This document shows, in pieces, positions 35,147-45,240 of a stretch of DNA of 64,000 nucleotides. Position 1 is the stretch's first letter, and the number at the start of each line of letters is the position of its first letter. The stretch is from positions 416,269-480,268 of the forward strand of contig NZ_BMFD01000002.1 of assembly GCF_014637795.1 (NCBI RefSeq). The letters are read 5' to 3'. The DNA is from Belliella aquatica. Its GTDB lineage: Bacteria; Bacteroidota; Bacteroidia; Cytophagales; Cyclobacteriaceae. A program made the position numbers and the translations under genes. A model generated the notes under the pieces. The model worked only from the letters and a program-made list of their open reading frames with translations, did not search any database and was not told where the DNA came from.

Positions 35147-38100
35147 CTAAAGTGTGATGTTGATGCCCATTGAGAAGTTTCTCAATTGCTTTGTCGTCCT
35201 AAAATCAGGATCTAAAGGATCATCAGATGCTTTCCATAGAATTCCCAAATTGTCTCCATAGAAAAAGACCTCTGCATTTTCGAATGGTAATTTCCTGCCT
35301 TGGATTGAATTAAGTCTATAGCTCAACCTGATATCTCTTAATCTAATGTGATCACCTTTTTCTACAAGGATATCGGAAAACCTGTAAACATTATCCCTGT
35401 TTGCACTTCCAACATTAGGCACTGAAGGTATTTGGGTAGTTAATTCATCTCCGCTTTGTTGCCATCTATTGGCATAATCCTCGTGTCCTCCTAAGCCCCT
35501 ATTGGTTCCGTAAACAATGGACTCTCTTCTATAGTAATAGCCTCCTCTATAGGATATATTGAAGGAAAGATTTAGCCCACCATAGCTGAAATCATTTCTG
35601 ATTGCACCAAAAACTGTTGGTCTTGAAGACCCCATGAACAAAAGATCCTCTGGATTTAGGGAAGATATAATAGCGTTGTAATTTTCACTCGGCTCTCCGT
35701 CTAATATTCCTCTTGGGTTACCGTTATCAGGATTTAATCCTCCCCAAGGCAGCGCATAAACAGCAAATAGTGGGTTTCCTTCTAGCGGTAAAGTCAAAGT
35801 ACCCACTGAAGAAAAATTCAAATACTGTAATGCTGAAGCTTTCACCTCGTAGGAAGTAACTTTTTCATTTATTGCACTTAGAAAAAAGTTTGTGTTCCAG
35901 TTGAATTTACCTCTGATATTTTCTGTAGTTAATACGATGTCCATACCGCTCGCTCTAGTTTCGGCGATGTTGCCCCTAAATAGAGTAATCCCTGTTGATG
36001 GTGGATAAGGCTCCTGACCTATTAAGTCAGTACCATTTTTAAAGAAATATTCAACAGAACCATAAACCCTTCCATTTTTACCTTCAAAATCTAGGGCAAA
36101 GTTAGAAATGGAAACTCTCTCCCAACTTAAATTTGGGTTTGGGGGATTCTGAACCCTCGCAAAAGGTCTCCCAGTTAGAAAGCTATTCCCAAAAATTTCA
36201 GCAGTAGTAAAAGCAGATAAGCTTCTATCAACATTTCCATTATAACCTTGAGTCAATCTTAACTTCAAAAGCGGCAAATATTCAAAATTGTAAAAATTCT
36301 CTTGGGAAATAATCCAGCCCAATCCTGCTGACCATAGCGGTACTCCTCTCTGATTGGTTTCTACTCCAAGAATATTTGAAGCATCTTTTCTAGCACTGAA
36401 TGATAACAAGTATTTCTTATTGAAAGTATAACCTGCATTTGTAAATGCTGATGTAAATCGTTCGACATTTCCTGAGAACCCTTGGACAAATGGAATCCTT
36501 GTCACTGATATAGGAAAGTGGAAGGGATTAAAAAAGGAATTGTAATCTACAGCAGAAGTTCTCCCAATGTTGGAATCAAAACCATAGAATCTGTTACTAT
36601 TCCCATTGCCTTGAAGGTCTTTCAGTTCAGCACCTGCAATGATAGATAAATCATGTTTTTCTTTCCAGGTGTTTTTATAAGACAATAGACCTCTCAATTG
36701 ATGGCTATTTGTCGAGGAGTTATTAATATCCATTATCGCCCCTCTTGGAATTGGGAAACTCAGCGATCCGTTAGGTTGAACTTGCGTAAGGCGGTTAATC
36801 AGGTTTCTAGAGAAATATGAATCAGCAGAATTAAGTTGATTCCTTTCACTATCATTTTGCCAGTATTGATAAGATATATTCAGATTCAAATTTTTGTGCA
36901 GCGCATAATCCAAACCAAGATTAAGTCTTACATCAGTGGAGTTGGTTCTATAGTCTCTTTCGGAGATTTCCTGCAAGGGTCTGTATTGCCAATCTAGTAA
37001 CCCTTGACCTTGTGCGTCAAGTATAAAAGACCTTCTGTACTCATGATTGATTGGTATTGGATTACCCTCTGAATCAGCCAAAGCTGCATAAGGATAGAGC
37101 CTTTCATTCCCAGCTGCCTGCATGGATAAAGTGAGCGGATTTAAAGCATTGTTTGTAAAATTTGATTTTACTAGGTAAAGGCCAGTTGAGAGATTCAGTT
37201 TTCCATCAAAAAACTTATTGTCATTCTTGAAAGAAATGGTATATCTCTTTTGTCCGTTCCCTACCAATTCATCATTGCTTCTGTCAAACCCTGCTGAGAT
37301 ACCATATCGAGAGTTTTGCCCTCCCCCTTGAATATTTACAGCCTGCTGTATCAAAGTGGAAGGCTGATAGAGGTAATTATTGATGTCATTTCTAACATCC
37401 ATCTGAGAAAATCTTCCTATAATTTCATCTGCTTCTCCTTGTGAAATCCTGCCTTCACGTGCATCTATCAAAGTTTCAATCACTGGACTCAAAGGGGCTC
37501 TCACAATGGAATTTTCTGTACCTGCATAGAATCCTCTACCAAAAAGATCCCTTTCGATACTGATGTAATCACTTGTCCCCATCAGTGGCCTATGGAAAGC
37601 GTCCTGCCTATCAGATATACTGAAATTTGAGGTGATAGACACTTTTACCGGCGAATTAAATCCACCTTGCTTTGTTTTGATTACGATTACTCCATTACCA
37701 GCTCTCGCTCCCCAAATAGAGGCTGCTGCCGCATCTCTTAATACAGTAATACTTTCTACATCATTGGGGTTTATGTTTTCAAGTGGTCCATCATAGGGAA
37801 AGTTATCAATGATCACCAAAGGACTGGTGTTTGCAAACAAGGTTCCTCGGCCTCTGATGTTGATTTGATCGGTTCCACTTCTATTAAATCTCAAACCAGG
37901 CGTAACATCCTCAAGCCTATCGATAAGATTTGTCGTAACCCGTCTTGAAACCAGTTCGTTGTCCACCTGCACAAATGAGCCAGTCGCCCTTTCTTTTGGT
38001 AATTGTTCATACCCAGTAGAGACAATTTCTACAGCTGAAAGTGAAAGTTCATCAGGCTTCAAGGAGATCAATAATACTTCTTCCCTTGGGATTTGAACTT

Positions 38101-38356
38101 GACTTTTGTCAGAATTAAATCCAATGAAAGAAGTAATGATTTCATATTTTCCTTCAGTCAACCTGATGATAAATTGGCCAGATTCATTGGTCACAACTGC
38201 CTGTTGAGAATCTGTAATTTTTATCAAAGCACCGGGTAAAGGTTCACCGGTCACCGAATCTCTTACTTCACCTTTGAGGGTATGAAGTTGCTGTGCTTGT
38301 GCATTCCTTCCAATCAATAGAAGTAGCAAAATGATCATGGTAAATGTTTGTTTCAT
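35147..38356 (-). CDS. SusC/RagA-type TonB-dependent transporter
   Basis: The 1069-residue outer-membrane protein has a signal peptide, a carboxypeptidase-like domain (GEVRDSVTGEPLPGALI), a plug (INIRGRGTLFANTSPLVIID and SIWGARAGNGVIVI) and a long beta-barrel ending in NFSMGINITL with a terminal hydrophobic residue. It forms the transport channel with SusD 22 nt downstream. The ligand is unknown. Confidence 0.94.
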   Translation of the reverse strand: MKQTFTMIILLLLLIGRNAQAQQLHTLKGEVRDSVTGEPLPGALIKITDSQQAVVTNESGQFIIRLTEGKYEIITSFIGFNSDKSQVQIPREEVLLISLKPDELSLSAVEIVSTGYEQLPKERATGSFVQVDNELVSRRVTTNLIDRLEDVTPGLRFNRSGTDQINIRGRGTLFANTSPLVIIDNFPYDGPLENINPNDVESITVLRDAAAASIWGARAGNGVIVIKTKQGGFNSPVKVSITSNFSISDRQDAFHRPLMGTSDYISIERDLFGRGFYAGTENSIVRAPLSPVIETLIDAREGRISQGEADEIIGRFSQMDVRNDINNYLYQPSTLIQQAVNIQGGGQNSRYGISAGFDRSNDELVGNGQKRYTISFKNDNKFFDGKLNLSTGLYLVKSNFTNNALNPLTLSMQAAGNERLYPYAALADSEGNPIPINHEYRRSFILDAQGQGLLDWQYRPLQEISERDYRTNSTDVRLNLGLDYALHKNLNLNISYQYWQNDSERNQLNSADSYFSRNLINRLTQVQPNGSLSFPIPRGAIMDINNSSTNSHQLRGLLSYKNTWKEKHDLSIIAGAELKDLQGNGNSNRFYGFDSNIGRTSAVDYNSFFNPFHFPISVTRIPFVQGFSGNVERFTSAFTNAGYTFNKKYLLSFSARKDASNILGVETNQRGVPLWSAGLGWIISQENFYNFEYLPLLKLRLTQGYNGNVDRSLSAFTTAEIFGNSFLTGRPFARVQNPPNPNLSWERVSISNFALDFEGKNGRVYGSVEYFFKNGTDLIGQEPYPPSTGITLFRGNIAETRASGMDIVLTTENIRGKFNWNTNFFLSAINEKVTSYEVKASALQYLNFSSVGTLTLPLEGNPLFAVYALPWGGLNPDNGNPRGILDGEPSENYNAIISSLNPEDLLFMGSSRPTVFGAIRNDFSYGGLNLSFNISYRGGYYYRRESIVYGTNRGLGGHEDYANRWQQSGDELTTQIPSVPNVGSANRDNVYRFSDILVEKGDHIRLRDIRLSYRLNSIQGRKLPFENAEVFFYGDNLGILWKASDDPLDPDFRTTKQLRNFSMGINITL

Positions 38357-38420
38357 AATTGATGATATTTGGTTTATATGGTCAAGTAGTCAGTCTTTCG
38401 ACTAGATTGATTGCTGTGGG

Positions 38421-39716
38421 TTAGTATTTTGAAAGTTTGGTTAAATTTGAGTCTACAATTTTGAGCATATTGATTTCTACCAGCTCTTCTCTCAACTCAA
38501 GCGAGTAAGGTTCCAATGCTTTATTGATAGCTTCCAAATCACTTAGATTGGCTTCTATAGATATATTTACAAGCTCTGTGATTCCTGTTTTATTTAATAT
38601 TGGCCCATCAAGGTGTTGTAGATATTTGCTGGAAAGGTTATTGACGATGTAGCCCATTGCGGCATTTCTGACTGTGAATCCTGAAAAGTCAAATTCTGAA
38701 TACGATTCTCCACCATCTCCAATAAAATTAGGAGAATCGCCCATGAAATAGAGGGAGTAAGCTTTGCCTTCTGTTTTTTCAAGGACCGGCTTGGCATATG
38801 GGAACATCCTTTTTACTTCTTGTTGAAGGATCTCTTGTTCTTGGTCTTTTAAGGATGGAGGAAAATCTATTTGTAAACATTTGGCGTGTTGCATTTCCCA
38901 TTGCAAGCCTCCTTCACCTGTTGCCTCTGTTGTGAACATCTCAGGATTCGATAGTTCCACCTTAATTTGACTATTCGGGAACATTTTCTTGGTGTTCGGA
39001 TCTTTAAAAGCAATTCTGAAATACATGTATGGAGAAATGTTTGAGGCAATTATTCTCGAACCTCCATTCTCTGCTTTAGGAAAGTATCGGTAGATTGTTT
39101 TTCTAGACTCTTGGTAATCAGTCATGATTACTTTGTAGACAGCATCCTTTTCGTCCAGTGGCGTATCATCGGAAATAGTGACCACTTTTTTGGTTCTTTG
39201 AGTGGGCAATATTCCCGATTCAAGGTAATTTTGGATGCTTTCAAAATTCATCTGATCGCTTCCTACTTCTGCTAAAAGGGTTCCTTCTGGGCTGATCCAC
39301 ACATAATGAGGAAGTAACTGGTGGGGCAGAATAAAGCGTAAAAACTGATCCTCATAGATCATGGGTTTCCGGATTGTCTTAAGCTTAGGTAGTCGTGTGA
39401 ACAGTTTTTCTACCTCTTCTTTCCCTTGATAGGTCACAGGAAGGATAGTCAGTTTATCTCCAAAGGCCCTATCTAAGCTATCGAGTTTGGGAAAACTGGC
39501 CACACAGGGTGCACACCAAGTTGCCCAGAAATCCAGGATCAGCAAGCCTCCTTTATAATCAGAGAGCATCAGCTCATCATCGGGGTGATACAATACCTTA
39601 TCATAGATAAAATCAGGTAATGTGTCTCCTTGAGTAAGCGGTTTAAACTCCTCTTGACATATCGCCGAATAGGTCAAGAGATTAAATAACAAAAGCAAAA
39701 TGGGTTTATTTTTCAT
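38421..39716 (-). CDS. TlpA-like thioredoxin with C-terminal extension
   Basis: The 431-residue protein has a signal peptide, then a thioredoxin domain with WCAPC (C68, C71) in FWATWCAPCVASFPKL. The remaining 250 residues form a domain of unknown type (LQWEMQHAKCLQIDFP, GYIVNNLSSKYLQHLDGP), similar in style to redox proteins encoded beside SusCD genes. It is first in an operon with SusC and SusD, 64 nt upstream of the transporter. It could reduce or oxidise an imported or surface substrate. Confidence 0.85.
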   Translation of the reverse strand: MKNKPILLLLFNLLTYSAICQEEFKPLTQGDTLPDFIYDKVLYHPDDELMLSDYKGGLLILDFWATWCAPCVASFPKLDSLDRAFGDKLTILPVTYQGKEEVEKLFTRLPKLKTIRKPMIYEDQFLRFILPHQLLPHYVWISPEGTLLAEVGSDQMNFESIQNYLESGILPTQRTKKVVTISDDTPLDEKDAVYKVIMTDYQESRKTIYRYFPKAENGGSRIIASNISPYMYFRIAFKDPNTKKMFPNSQIKVELSNPEMFTTEATGEGGLQWEMQHAKCLQIDFPPSLKDQEQEILQQEVKRMFPYAKPVLEKTEGKAYSLYFMGDSPNFIGDGGESYSEFDFSGFTVRNAAMGYIVNNLSSKYLQHLDGPILNKTGITELVNISIEANLSDLEAINKALEPYSLELREELVEINMLKIVDSNLTKLSKY

Positions 39717-42031
39717 AGGATTATGTTTTAATGGTTAATAGACTTATTTCTTAATGGTATCTGTCCACTATAATCAGGATGTTGATCAGTGGTGGTGGAT
39801 TGGTTTCTGGTTCTGGTGGTTTGTCGGGTTGCATCGGGAAAGGGGTTGGAAAGTTGGAAGATTTGAAAATTGAAAGATTGGGTCTAAATGAGTTAATTGG
39901 TTAATTGAGTTGATTTAGGGAAAAGGTGAAAGGGAAAAGGTGAAAGGTTGGGTTAGTGGTTTAGATTTCGTTTTTTAGTCGTCATATCGAACAGAGTGAG
40001 ATATCTCGACTTGGTTACTAGGTGTGGATTATTTAGAACCCCTCTTCTATTTTTGTCGAGATGAGATTTTCCCGCAATTCTGCGGGACAGGCTTTGTTTC
40101 TTATATCTTCCGCCGCGGCGGAAAAGCTGCTTCTTAAAGAAAAGGGAGGCCGGCGGGTTGAGTGGAATCGTGTTTGCCGGCCTGGGGAGCTATGGAGAGA
40201 ACTCCCCCACTCCGCCGTCCAATAGTGTCGTCACCTTATGTGTCTCCGAACTATTTGGGTTACTATTTATCGATTAACCTAATTATGAGAAAAGGTGGAC
40301 GAGGGAGGCCCGAGGGATTGGTGATTTGAGATTTTAGAATTTAGATTGGGGGTCTGATTGGTTTCATGGTTTTAGTGGATTAAGTGATTGGTTGAATGGG
40401 TTAATTGGTTAATTGAGTTGAGTTTGGTGGTAAGTTGAGTTTAAAGGTGAAAGGGAATAGGTTAAAGGTTGGGTTAGTGGTTGGGATTTCGTTTTTTGGT
40501 CGTCATATCGGGGTAGTTAATTGGTTATCAGTTGAATAGGTTAATTGAGTTGATCTCTTAGGTCTTGGTACTTAGTACTTTGTACTTCGTACATTTTACC
40601 CTCTTGATTCCCCGCAATTCTGCGGGACAGGCTTTGTTTCTTTCCTCTTGTTTCTGAAGAAACCCCAGCACAATGGGCAGGTATGTGGTCGCTGCAAACC
40701 AGTTTAGCATCACTTGTTTTTAGGTTAGACATAGATTCCACTGGCTGGGGGGTTGAGGTGAGGCAACTTTTCTTTTTATGCTTCGCATGTCTCACGCAGA
40801 TTGCGCGGATTTCACAGATTTTATTTTACCACAGATGAACACAGGTGAACACTGTTGATTGGGTATGTGATGATGGTTGGTGGTCTGGTCAGATTCATGG
40901 GATTAGTTATTGGTTGAATTGAGTTATTAGGGGTTAGAAGGTTGGAAAGTTAGAAGATTATAAGGTTGAGTTTGTAGTTGTTTCATGGTTATCAGTTGAT
41001 TAGGTTATTGGTGAATTGAGGTTAAAGGATAAAGGCAAAAGGATAAAGGTTTGGTTAGTGGTTTAAATGTCATTTTATAGTCGTCACATCGACCATAGGG
41101 AGATGTTCCCGCAATCCTGCGGGACAGGCATCGTCATGAAGAACTCTTACTGAATTCTTAAATAAACCTCTCCTGCTTTTGTCGAAATGACTGGTGAAAA
41201 GAACACATAGGGGTATCCTTCAATCATCATGTGGATGATTTGGGGCTGATACTTTTCGCTTCGTTCTGGGGCTAGGGGTCCTGATTATTTTCAGAAAAGG
41301 ACATAGTTGTGTCAGGGAGAAAAAAACTTGAGTTTTTTCAACTGGACAGTGAACGCGGAAGAGTTCCTGATTGCTAAGAAGATTGATTTTGGGTCTTGCC
41401 TATCGGGGCTTCTGCAGGAGCGATATGATAGGAAGATTGGCGAGCGCATCCATGACGTATGTCTGTTGGAAAAGCGTATCTGAGTAGATGGCTCTTGGGA
41501 ATAATAGGTTTAAATAGGGTTCTTTGGCTTGCGCTCAAAGAGGATTTCGAAGGCTGAAAGGCCATAATTGATAAGCAGTTTAGAATTAACCGCTTTATCA
41601 GACTGGTAATTATCTTTAACCGGAGAAAATGAACTCAATGCAAACAAATCAACACCTCCAAGTCCTCTTATTGGAGTTTTTGTAAATAAGTAATTTATTG
41701 AATATCTCGCTTTCATGGTTAAGTTTATAAAAACGAGTCTGGATTAGGTCGAAAAAAGAACACTATAGTGTGGGCTTCTATCAACCGCATCGCAAGGTTC
41801 CGACGCCCCATGAAACGGATATCGATAGGTTGCCCACAGCTATAGCTTTGCAAATATAACAAAAGCTAGCTATGAGCATGTACCTACCGTCTCGTTCATG
41901 ATTACAATGGTCGGATTTTGCGATCGAGACTCTTAATGTACATGTATCAAAATCAAATTGACAAAACTCTAAAATTGACAATTCCTTAATTTGATGCTTT
42001 AAATATCTAAAGAAGAAATTTAAAAAACAAT
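39717..42031. other. 2.3-kb gene-free region with a threefold degenerate repeat
   Basis: A segment of about 70 bp (AAAGGTGAAAGGG, GTTGGGTTAGTGG, TTTCGTTTTTTAGTCGTCATATCG in order) occurs at 39921-39990, 40443-40510 and 41021-41091. Each is preceded by TTAATTGGTTAATTGAG-like DNA and followed by hairpin CCCGCAAT(T/C)CTGCGGGACAGGC at 40071, 40610 and 41108, giving three units of about 540-590 bp. An inverted pair AGGCCGGC/GCCGGCCT is at 40147-40183. 41510-41716 has a weak minus-strand frame that may be a remnant of a gene. Confidence 0.65.
40071..40092. repeat. Hairpin repeat CCCGCAATTCTGCGGGACAGGC
   Basis: Self-complementary element, also at 40611-40632 (identical) and 41108-41129 (one change), with shorter relatives at 32391 and 32829. 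All copies lie around the SusC/SusD locus. Confidence 0.8.
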
Positions 42032-42061
42032 AAAAAGTTTACTTTTTACAGTAAACTTTTT
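42032..42061. promoter_or_regulatory. Inverted repeat upstream of the gene at 42075
   Basis: AAAAAGTTTAC (42032-42042) and GTAAACTTTTT (42051-42061) are exact complements around 8 nt, ending 13 nt before the start codon. It could be an operator or a translation-blocking hairpin. A second small palindrome ATCCCTTAGGGGAT covers the ribosome-binding region. Confidence 0.5.
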
Positions 42062-42074
42062 TATCCCTTAGGGG

Positions 42075-42626
42075 ATGGGAAAAATTAACTCAATAAAACC
42101 TCATCAAAAAAGAGATCGGCTTTTGAAGTTGATCGATTTAACTGGATTGACATTTTTGGGCTTCGAAGTTTTATTAGGATATAAGAGCGAAGGAAAATAC
42201 ATCCATCAGATTAAGAACAATAACAAAGAAGTGTCTAATCTAATGATTAAAAAGATTCAGCAGTCTCTTAAAATATCAGCTGAGATTTTTAATGATACTT
42301 CAATTGAATTTGATAAAAGTGAAATTCAAAGTCAAATTGAAGGTTTTAGAAATGATAACATCAACAGTTCTACTTACTTCCAAAAAGAGGATGATGTTTT
42401 ATTGGTTATAAATAAATTAATCAGAAATGGCTTTTTTGATAGCGAAAAGTCAGGCGAGGAAATACTCAAGAAATTTATAGAATTTGGCTATTTATATTCA
42501 AGTGAATACCTCTCTGGTAAATTAGTGAACCTTTTAAAAAGAGGTGTACTTAAAGCTAATAAAAGAAGAATAATTCTTAAAAATGGGAAGCTTGGAAATA
42601 AAATGGTGAATTATTACCGAACTTAG
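42075..42626 (+). CDS. Uncharacterised helical protein
   Basis: The 183-residue protein is charged and mostly helical. The N-terminus (KPHQKRDRLLKLIDLTGLTFLGFEVLLG, then YIHQIKNNNKE) resembles the helix-turn-helix of phage-type repressors without a firm match. The C-terminus (YSSEYLSGKLVNLLKRGVLKANKRRIIL) may be a second DNA-binding helix. The inverted repeat just upstream fits autoregulation. Confidence 0.55.
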   Translation: MGKINSIKPHQKRDRLLKLIDLTGLTFLGFEVLLGYKSEGKYIHQIKNNNKEVSNLMIKKIQQSLKISAEIFNDTSIEFDKSEIQSQIEGFRNDNINSSTYFQKEDDVLLVINKLIRNGFFDSEKSGEEILKKFIEFGYLYSSEYLSGKLVNLLKRGVLKANKRRIILKNGKLGNKMVNYYRT

Positions 42627-42642
42627 GAAAAATATTTTTCCA

Positions 42643-42675
42643 CAAAAATACCATGTAGAGGGCATTTTTTGTTTG
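42643..42675. repeat. Hairpin repeat C, copy 1
   Basis: AAAAATACC, GTAG and GG(C)ATTTTTTGTTTG in order; the same element with few changes lies at 45208-45240. The inverted AAAAATACC/GGTATTTTT core followed by T-rich DNA makes it terminator-like. It closes the module starting at 42075. Confidence 0.6.
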
Positions 42676-42788
42676 TTGGATAATGGATACGTTTAGGAAA
42701 AACGAGACTTATTTCATAGAATTAGGAAGCTAGGTTTTTGTTTTTCAAACAGATATCAGTGCTGGGTGTCAAATTAAAGAAACCCGAA

Positions 42789-42938
42789 ATGAATAAAATG
42801 ACAAAATTGATTAACCTGATACTCTTATTGACTCAAAACTTTTCTTGTCCTGAAAGGAAATCAACAAAAGAAATTGCCAACTTGGATATGCGAAGTTCCT
42901 GTTTCGGATGGGACAGGTTGAAAGTCATTACTATCTAG
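42789..42938 (+). CDS. Short lipoprotein-like frame, probable remnant
   Basis: Forty-nine codons start with MNKMTKLINLILLLTQNFSC, which looks like a lipoprotein signal, then stop after about 30 more residues. It is too short for a known family and may be the truncated start of a larger gene. Confidence 0.3.
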   Translation: MNKMTKLINLILLLTQNFSCPERKSTKEIANLDMRSSCFGWDRLKVITI

Positions 42939-42962
42939 TTTTATTAGCAATCAATTAATCCT

Positions 42963-43211
42963 ATGAAAATCGATATTATCCCTTTATTGATACTCTTCAC
43001 AATAGTTGTATTAATTATCAAATCTATTGTTGATTTATATCGAATGAAATCATCTTCAAATAAGTTTAAAGCAAATTGGCTGTTTGTGATTTGTGCATTC
43101 CCCTTAGTAGGTTCTTTACTCTTTTATTTATTTGGAATCAACTCTGGAAATAACTATAAAAAGAAAAATTTCAGTTTAAGAAGGACAACTGATAAGTATC
43201 CTTTAGACTAA
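42963..43211 (+). CDS. Two-span membrane protein, PLDc_N-like
   Basis: The 82-residue protein has two membrane spans; the second, WLFVICAFPLVGSLLFYLFG, is the pattern of the phospholipase D N-terminal domain found alone in many small Bacteroidota proteins. Such proteins often act as immunity or envelope accessory factors, but no function can be given. Confidence 0.6.
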   Translation: MKIDIIPLLILFTIVVLIIKSIVDLYRMKSSSNKFKANWLFVICAFPLVGSLLFYLFGINSGNNYKKKNFSLRRTTDKYPLD

Positions 43212-43254
43212 GTGAAATACAATATATCCTACACTTTCTACTAGTAACAAATAG

Positions 43255-43468
43255 ATGGCCGTGAGCTATAAGCTCACGGTGCTATTATGCTACAGCGGAA
43301 AACAGTCTCACACCACCTTACGTGCTGGTCTCCCCGAATCAAGCCTGCCTGCTGGCAAAGGCAAGTTCGGGGCAGGATGTAGCCATCCCTGCATCTTGGC
43401 CCCTCGCTAAAATTTTTTACTAGAAGATTTTTTAACGCTCAGTCCTAGTTCACTGGGTTGTAGGTTGT
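43255..43468. repeat. Long direct repeat A, copy 1
   Basis: A 214-bp segment starts with ATGGCCGTGAGCTATAAGCTC (a perfect 9-bp hairpin CCGTGAGCT/AGCTCACGG) and ends ...GCTCAGTCC, AGTTCACTG, GTTGTAGGTTGT. Copy 2 at 44726-44927 is about 80% alike at both ends and more different in the middle. The two copies flank the DUF1016 nuclease gene. Confidence 0.8.
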
Positions 43469-43682
43469 GATTTGAGGTAGTAGGAAAGCATTTATTCGTG
43501 CCAATTTTATTCTGGTATGTGGATACATTAAAAAATTAAGAATTAAATCAATAGATTCGGTCTGACTAATTAGGAATGGCAATCAGATTAAATTGAAGGA
43601 TTTTATTTACTTTAGTCAAAATGCAAAAAAATTAGAACACTTTGTAAGAGTAGATTACATTTGGTAAAAGGCAAATTGAAGA

Positions 43683-44691
43683 ATGATTGAAAAAAGTGAT
43701 TTAGGGTCAGAAGCAGCTTTGTTTGATGAAATCAGTAACCTCATCGAACAAGGACATTCAAAGGTACTTTCCTATGTAAATAGTACAATGACATTGCTTT
43801 TTTGGCAAGTAGGGAAGCGGATAAATGATTTCATTTTAGAACATAGACGAGCCGAATATGGAAAAGAAATAGTCGTTACACTATCACGACAATTAGAGGA
43901 GCGTTTTGGACGGAACTTTGAAGAGAAGAATTTAAGAAGAATGCTTCAATTTGCTAATGTTTTTCCAGACACAGAAATAGTCGTTACACTGTCACGACAT
44001 TTAAGTTGGTCTCATTTCTTAATTCTTATACCATTAAGATCAACTGAAAAAATCAATTATTATGCACAACGTGTAATAGAAGAACGCTTGGGTGTAAGAG
44101 GGCTTAGGACGCAAATAGAACAGAAAGCGTATGAAAGAACAGAAATAGCAAACATCCAACTGCCAGATAAAAAGCATGATCTATCTGGTAAGTTCAAAGA
44201 TCCTTACTTACTCGATTTTTTAAACCTTCCTTATGGATATCTAGAAAAAGACCTAGAAACCGCAATCTTGAAAGAGCTTGAGAATTTTATTCTGGAAATA
44301 GGAAGAGGGTTTGCTTTTGTAGAACGGCAAAAAAGGATGATAATTGATGGGGATGATTATTATTTGGATCTTTTATTTTATCACCGAAAATTAAAAAGAT
44401 TAGTCGCTATTGAATTGAAGATCGGAAAATTTCAAGCAAAATATAAGGGTCAAATGGAATTGTATCTGAAATGGCTCAATAAACATGAAAGAAGGGGAAA
44501 ATGCACCTGTGGAACTTATTCTTTGTGCTGAGAGCAGTAAAGAACAGGTGGAACTTCTAGAAATGCATAAAGATGGAATTATGGTTGCTGAGTATTTGAC
44601 AGAATTACCCCCTAAACATGAATTAGAGAAAAAATTACACCAAGCATATTTAGAAGCAAAGGAAGTTATAGAGAAACGCAAACTTATTTGA
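43683..44691 (+). pseudogene. DUF1016 (YhcG-type) PDDEXK nuclease, frameshifted near the end
   Basis: The first 282 codons (43683-44531) cover the DUF1016 N-terminal domain (SRQLEERFGRNFEEKNLRRM, WSHFLILIPL) and the nuclease core with DLLFYHRKLKRLVAIELKIGKF, containing the D and E-x-K residues. The last 13 codons are out of frame; the true continuation (EGENAPVELILCAESSKEQ... to EVIEKRKLI) is in the +1 frame from 44485 to 44691. A one-base indel near 44490 is the simplest cause. All catalytic motifs precede it, so activity might survive. Confidence 0.8.
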
Positions 44692-44725
44692 CATAAAGAA
44701 AAGAATGCACAATGTATTAATCGAG

Positions 44726-44927
44726 ATGGCCGAGAGCCATAAGCTCGCGGTGCGCCTATACCACGGCACGGGCTACCCATTAATGAAGCAAGCTCACACC
44801 GCCGTATCCCGATAATGGGACTGGAAGTAATCGTCTCCCTCCTAGCCCTGAATCCTGGTCCCTCGCTAAAATTTTTCACTGGAAGATTTTTAAACGCTCA
44901 GTCCCAGTTCACTGAGTTGTAGGTTGT
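44726..44927. repeat. Long direct repeat A, copy 2
   Basis: Matches 43255-43468, with the opening hairpin (ATGGCCGAGAGCCATAAGC) and the conserved end CTCGCTAAAATTTTT, ACT, GAAGATTTTT, AACGCTCAGTCC. It lies directly after the DUF1016 gene. Confidence 0.8.
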
Positions 44928-45043
44928 ATTGTGTAATAGAATAGCCTTTAACCTCTCCCCTTTTCCTCAAATTGCACTGATTCCAATTTTTTTGGCTTAG
45001 AAAAGTACAATCTTGGAATAATTATATATTTTCTTGGTTTTTC

Positions 45044-45173
45044 GCCAAAAGTCGGCGAATGGTCGGGAGGGATACGGGACACGGTCGGAACACGGACGGG
45101 AGGAAGACGGAAGAAAACGTGGTGTTTTTGAAAATAAATATGATTATTTTATACTAAATTGCATTATTTTAAT
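45044..45173. repeat. Direct repeat B, copy 1
   Basis: A 130-bp segment (GCCAAAAGTCGGCGAATGG, ACGGGACACGGTCGG and so on) repeated at 47594-47723 with about ten differences. The two copies have equal length and flank the lipoprotein pair at 45.5-47.4 kb. Its first half is much more GC-rich than the surroundings. Confidence 0.88.
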
Positions 45174-45207
45174 AAAGAGGTTTTTTGGTTTATTGATGTT
45201 TTTGGAG

Positions 45208-45240
45208 GAAAAATACCCTGTAGTTGGTATTTTTTGTTTG
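45208..45240. repeat. Hairpin repeat C, copy 2
   Basis: AAAAATACC, CTGTAGTT, GGTATTTTTTGTTTG in order; near-identical to 42643-42675. It follows repeat B copy 1 by 34 bp. Confidence 0.6.

Noticed and set aside
41761..41980. Possible small RNA or promoter cluster
   Set aside because: The segment is more GC-balanced than its surroundings and contains TATATTTG on the minus strand, but I found no hairpin plus T-run or repeat to support an RNA gene.
40541..41981. Several short minus-strand frames (84, 63, 68 and 66 codons)
   Set aside because: They run through the degenerate repeat region, have low-complexity or random-looking sequence and no plausible domain. At most 41510-41716 may be a remnant.
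43255..44927. Repeat A as integron attC sites
   Set aside because: Length and paired arrangement are suggestive, but I could not identify the conserved attC core boxes or an integron integrase, so they are reported only as repeats.
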